Source: Vanilla planifolia
Taxonomy: Eukaryota; Streptophyta; Magnoliopsida; Asparagales; Orchidaceae
Reading direction: 5' to 3'
Assembly (NCBI GenBank): GCA_023846275.1
Contig: CM043865.1
Coordinates: 30,795,912-30,859,911, forward strand
Length of the DNA: 64,000 nucleotides
Shown: one piece after another, positions 61,651 through 64,000 of the stretch
Layout of the letters: every line of letters starts with the position of its first letter
Position numbering within the stretch: position 1 is the stretch's first letter
The notes under the pieces: generated by a model
What the model saw: the letters and a program-made list of their open reading frames with translations, nothing else
What the model was told of the DNA's origin: nothing
Database searches by the model: none
Translations under genes and position numbers: made by a program

Positions 61651-64000
61651 AACATATTTGATTCATGCAACATTCTAAATCAATATCAAATAATAAAGTA
61701 TATAAATAATACGTGAAGAGCATATAATTAAAATATTATTTTTTTAAAACACATAGTCTATATTTTGAGAATTTATGCAAATTTCTTTTCATGCTTTTAT
61801 TTTATCATTTCACAATTTGTTTTGATATTCTAATTAGTTTTAGGATGAAACTCTTTAGCATTCAAGTTCTTTAGGGCTTTACCTCAAAAACATGTCATTT
61901 CAAATAATGATCCTACTTTTGAAATATGTCATTTAGAAATATGATATATACAATATAAGGGATATTTTGATATTATCTTTGAAACATGTCATTCTAAATA
62001 ATAGCCTCGCTTTTATAGCATCTCATTCTATAAAAAGTTAAGCCATTTTAAATAATGATTATTTATATATTTGTTTAATATAGTTTCATGCCCTTTCCAA
62101 CCAACTATTATTCTTACTATTTCTTATTTTTTTTAATTTAATATAATCATTCATTATTTTAAAAACAAATTTTCTTTTATCCTAATTAGCCATTAACATG
62201 GTATTTGCAACACCAGTATGCTCAAATATAATAGAAATTAAGCAACCAATGTCAACACAATATCATGCCAAATTAAGAAAAACGAAATCAATGATAATAA
62301 ATAAAAATGTCACCAATAATCTCCATTTTTTTCAAATTAAATTGTAATTCCTAAGGGTTACACACCAATTAATAATGGATCAACCAAATACATATAAGGT
62401 ATAATGTCTATCCACTTAGGTTTGATTAGTAGTGATCTCATTTTGGGATTGATCTCGAATTCACAAAATTGCCCTTCTACAAATACAATAATTTCCTTCA
62501 AGTTCATTGTAAGACTACTACAATAGAAAATTCCCAAATTCCATTACTATAATATTTTTCAAGACTTTTTGAATTCTCAGTATTAATATAATATCATGTT
62601 GAAATTGGGTTAAACAAATAAATTGCAATACAAATAAAAATAAAAATTTTAACATCTCAAAATTTTTTATGTAGAATATATTATAAGCCATGAAATTAAA
62701 TCAACACAGTTATAATTTAAGTATTTCGATGAATTATAATTTCTATAATATTGTAGATAATGATCAAAATATTAATATATAAAATTTTATCTTAAGAAGT
62801 TTGTTTTTTTATCAAATAAAGTTATAAATTTGATTTGAGCATAATATTAGAAAGAGCTATTCATGAAAATGTTAATGGTAGCGAGATTATAATTTTTAGG
62901 TATGTGAATAATTAGTTATAAATTTTAAAAGAAATTTATATAAATATAAATTTGAGAATTGTTGAAGGGCAAGCTTGTAATTTAGCAAGTCTTTTCTTAT
63001 CACCTTATTTAAGATAAATTTAAATAGAAAATTGGACTAAGGAGAGATAATAAGGTGATGAGAGTGTCTAATGTTAGCTCACAAACATACATTCGCTGGT
63101 GTCGTACGAGCTACACAAGTCCAGGTATAAAGTTTTGTTGGAAATTGCTTAAAAAAGGCTTAATATTAAATTTTTTATTGATTTTGTTGCCTACCACCAT
63201 CCATTGCTGTCTGCTGCCATCAAAAAGTTGTCAGAACACGAGCCAACCCATGTGCCCGCATCACCTAATTGACCAGGAATACTATTTGACCTGTGTTCAA
63301 CCCATGCCGACCCGTTACCCCACAATGACCCATGATGACCTAGGCCAATCGTTAATCCTATCGACCAGTTCTGTTATTCCCGAACTACACCAACCCAAAA
63401 TTTAGATCGGTGGCTCCAAGTCGCTCGCTCTACCATTTCTTCACCAACCATTTCATTGCTCTTTGTTACTGTTGCTCAAAATGCACAACTAGTTTGAGAA
63501 CTGCTTAATTTAATCAAATTTTAGTATTGTTTATTTATTTTTATTTTTTTAAAATTACTAATGAACTTTTGATGTCTTTATAAATAAAGATATTTATTAG
63601 GCTATAAAAGATAAAAAAAATGATGAAATAAAATTTATTTTATTTTTGAGCTTCTATTTTTGTGAACAAAGTGTGTGTATCCAACCTTAGTTGGAGGGAT
63701 TTCAACTTTTCTTGTGAGAGATGAGGATAAAAGGTAAGAGACCTTCCACCAAGAGAGTGGGCAACTAAATCCCTTATGAGAGACAATGATTGAATGTGAG
63801 AGACCTTCTTCCGAGAGCTGGTAACCAAATAAATTCTTATTCTGTCAACACCCCAAGGTTTTCTACTAACCTAAATCACTATCATGTCACCATTTTACCA
63901 CTTTGGTGCTCCAAATGCTAATATCTATGAAACTATTAGACTTCATCATCAAAAAAGATTTTATGCTTAATTCTTAAGATGTTGTCACTTACTAAACTTA
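59151..64000. other. AT-rich intergenic DNA
   Basis: No gene recognised. The (TA)n repeat at 61566-61647 is listed separately. The 63055-63405 frame is moderately GC-rich but has no recognisable domain and looks compositional. Confidence 0.45.
61566..61647. repeat. (TA)n microsatellite
   Basis: About 40 TA units, uninterrupted. Confidence 0.95.

Overview
This is nuclear DNA from a flowering plant. It is strongly AT-rich, has spliced genes with very long introns, and is full of decayed retrotransposons (an L1-type LINE, Ty1/copia and probable Ty3/gypsy LTR pieces, an RTE-like LINE tail) and long AT microsatellites. The genus cannot be told from the sequence alone.

Three host loci are supported. 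(1) A palmitoyl-protein thioesterase (PPT1-like) gene on the + strand. Seven exons are visible (2916-2966, 4950-5012, 5766-5831, 7365-7403, 20277-20399, 20492-20584, 32748-33008), all joined in phase 0. They encode the last 231 residues, including the catalytic Asp and His; the 5' exons with the catalytic Ser lie to the left of the window. (2) A plant-type Pin1 parvulin peptidyl-prolyl isomerase on the - strand, in two exons (53505-53265 and 45698-45574) separated by a 7.6 kb intron, giving a complete 121-residue protein. (3) A decayed receptor-kinase-like pseudogene on the - strand (57065-55492) with in-frame stops in the first exon and in the kinase remnant.

Layout: 1-33 kb is the thioesterase gene. 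Its fourth visible intron (12.9 kb) holds an RTE-like LINE tail (about 7.88-8.23 kb) and an antisense Ty1/copia element with diverged terminal repeats and a gag remnant but no visible pol (about 12.95-18.58 kb). Its last intron (12.2 kb) holds a 6.5 kb antisense L1-type LINE (about 22.45-28.96 kb) and an LTR-like segment (about 29.4-31.3 kb). From 33 to 45.5 kb the DNA is intergenic, with a GC-rich block of LTR-like and tandemly repeated sequence (37.6-42 kb). The Pin1 gene covers 45.6-53.5 kb, the pseudogene 55.5-57.1 kb, and the rest is AT-rich repeat-derived DNA with a further LTR-like piece at 57.6-59.15 kb.

The LINE encodes ORF1 (DUF4283 plus CCHC knuckle) and ORF2 (AP endonuclease, reverse transcriptase, zf-RVT, RNase H). 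It is inactive: ORF1 and ORF2 each have a nonsense codon, ORF2 has frameshifts, and part of the RT-to-zf-RVT connection is missing. I did not find a previously undescribed gene system. The points most worth checking are the intron expansion, the upstream in-frame AUG of Pin1, the kinase-like pseudogene and the internally deleted LINE.
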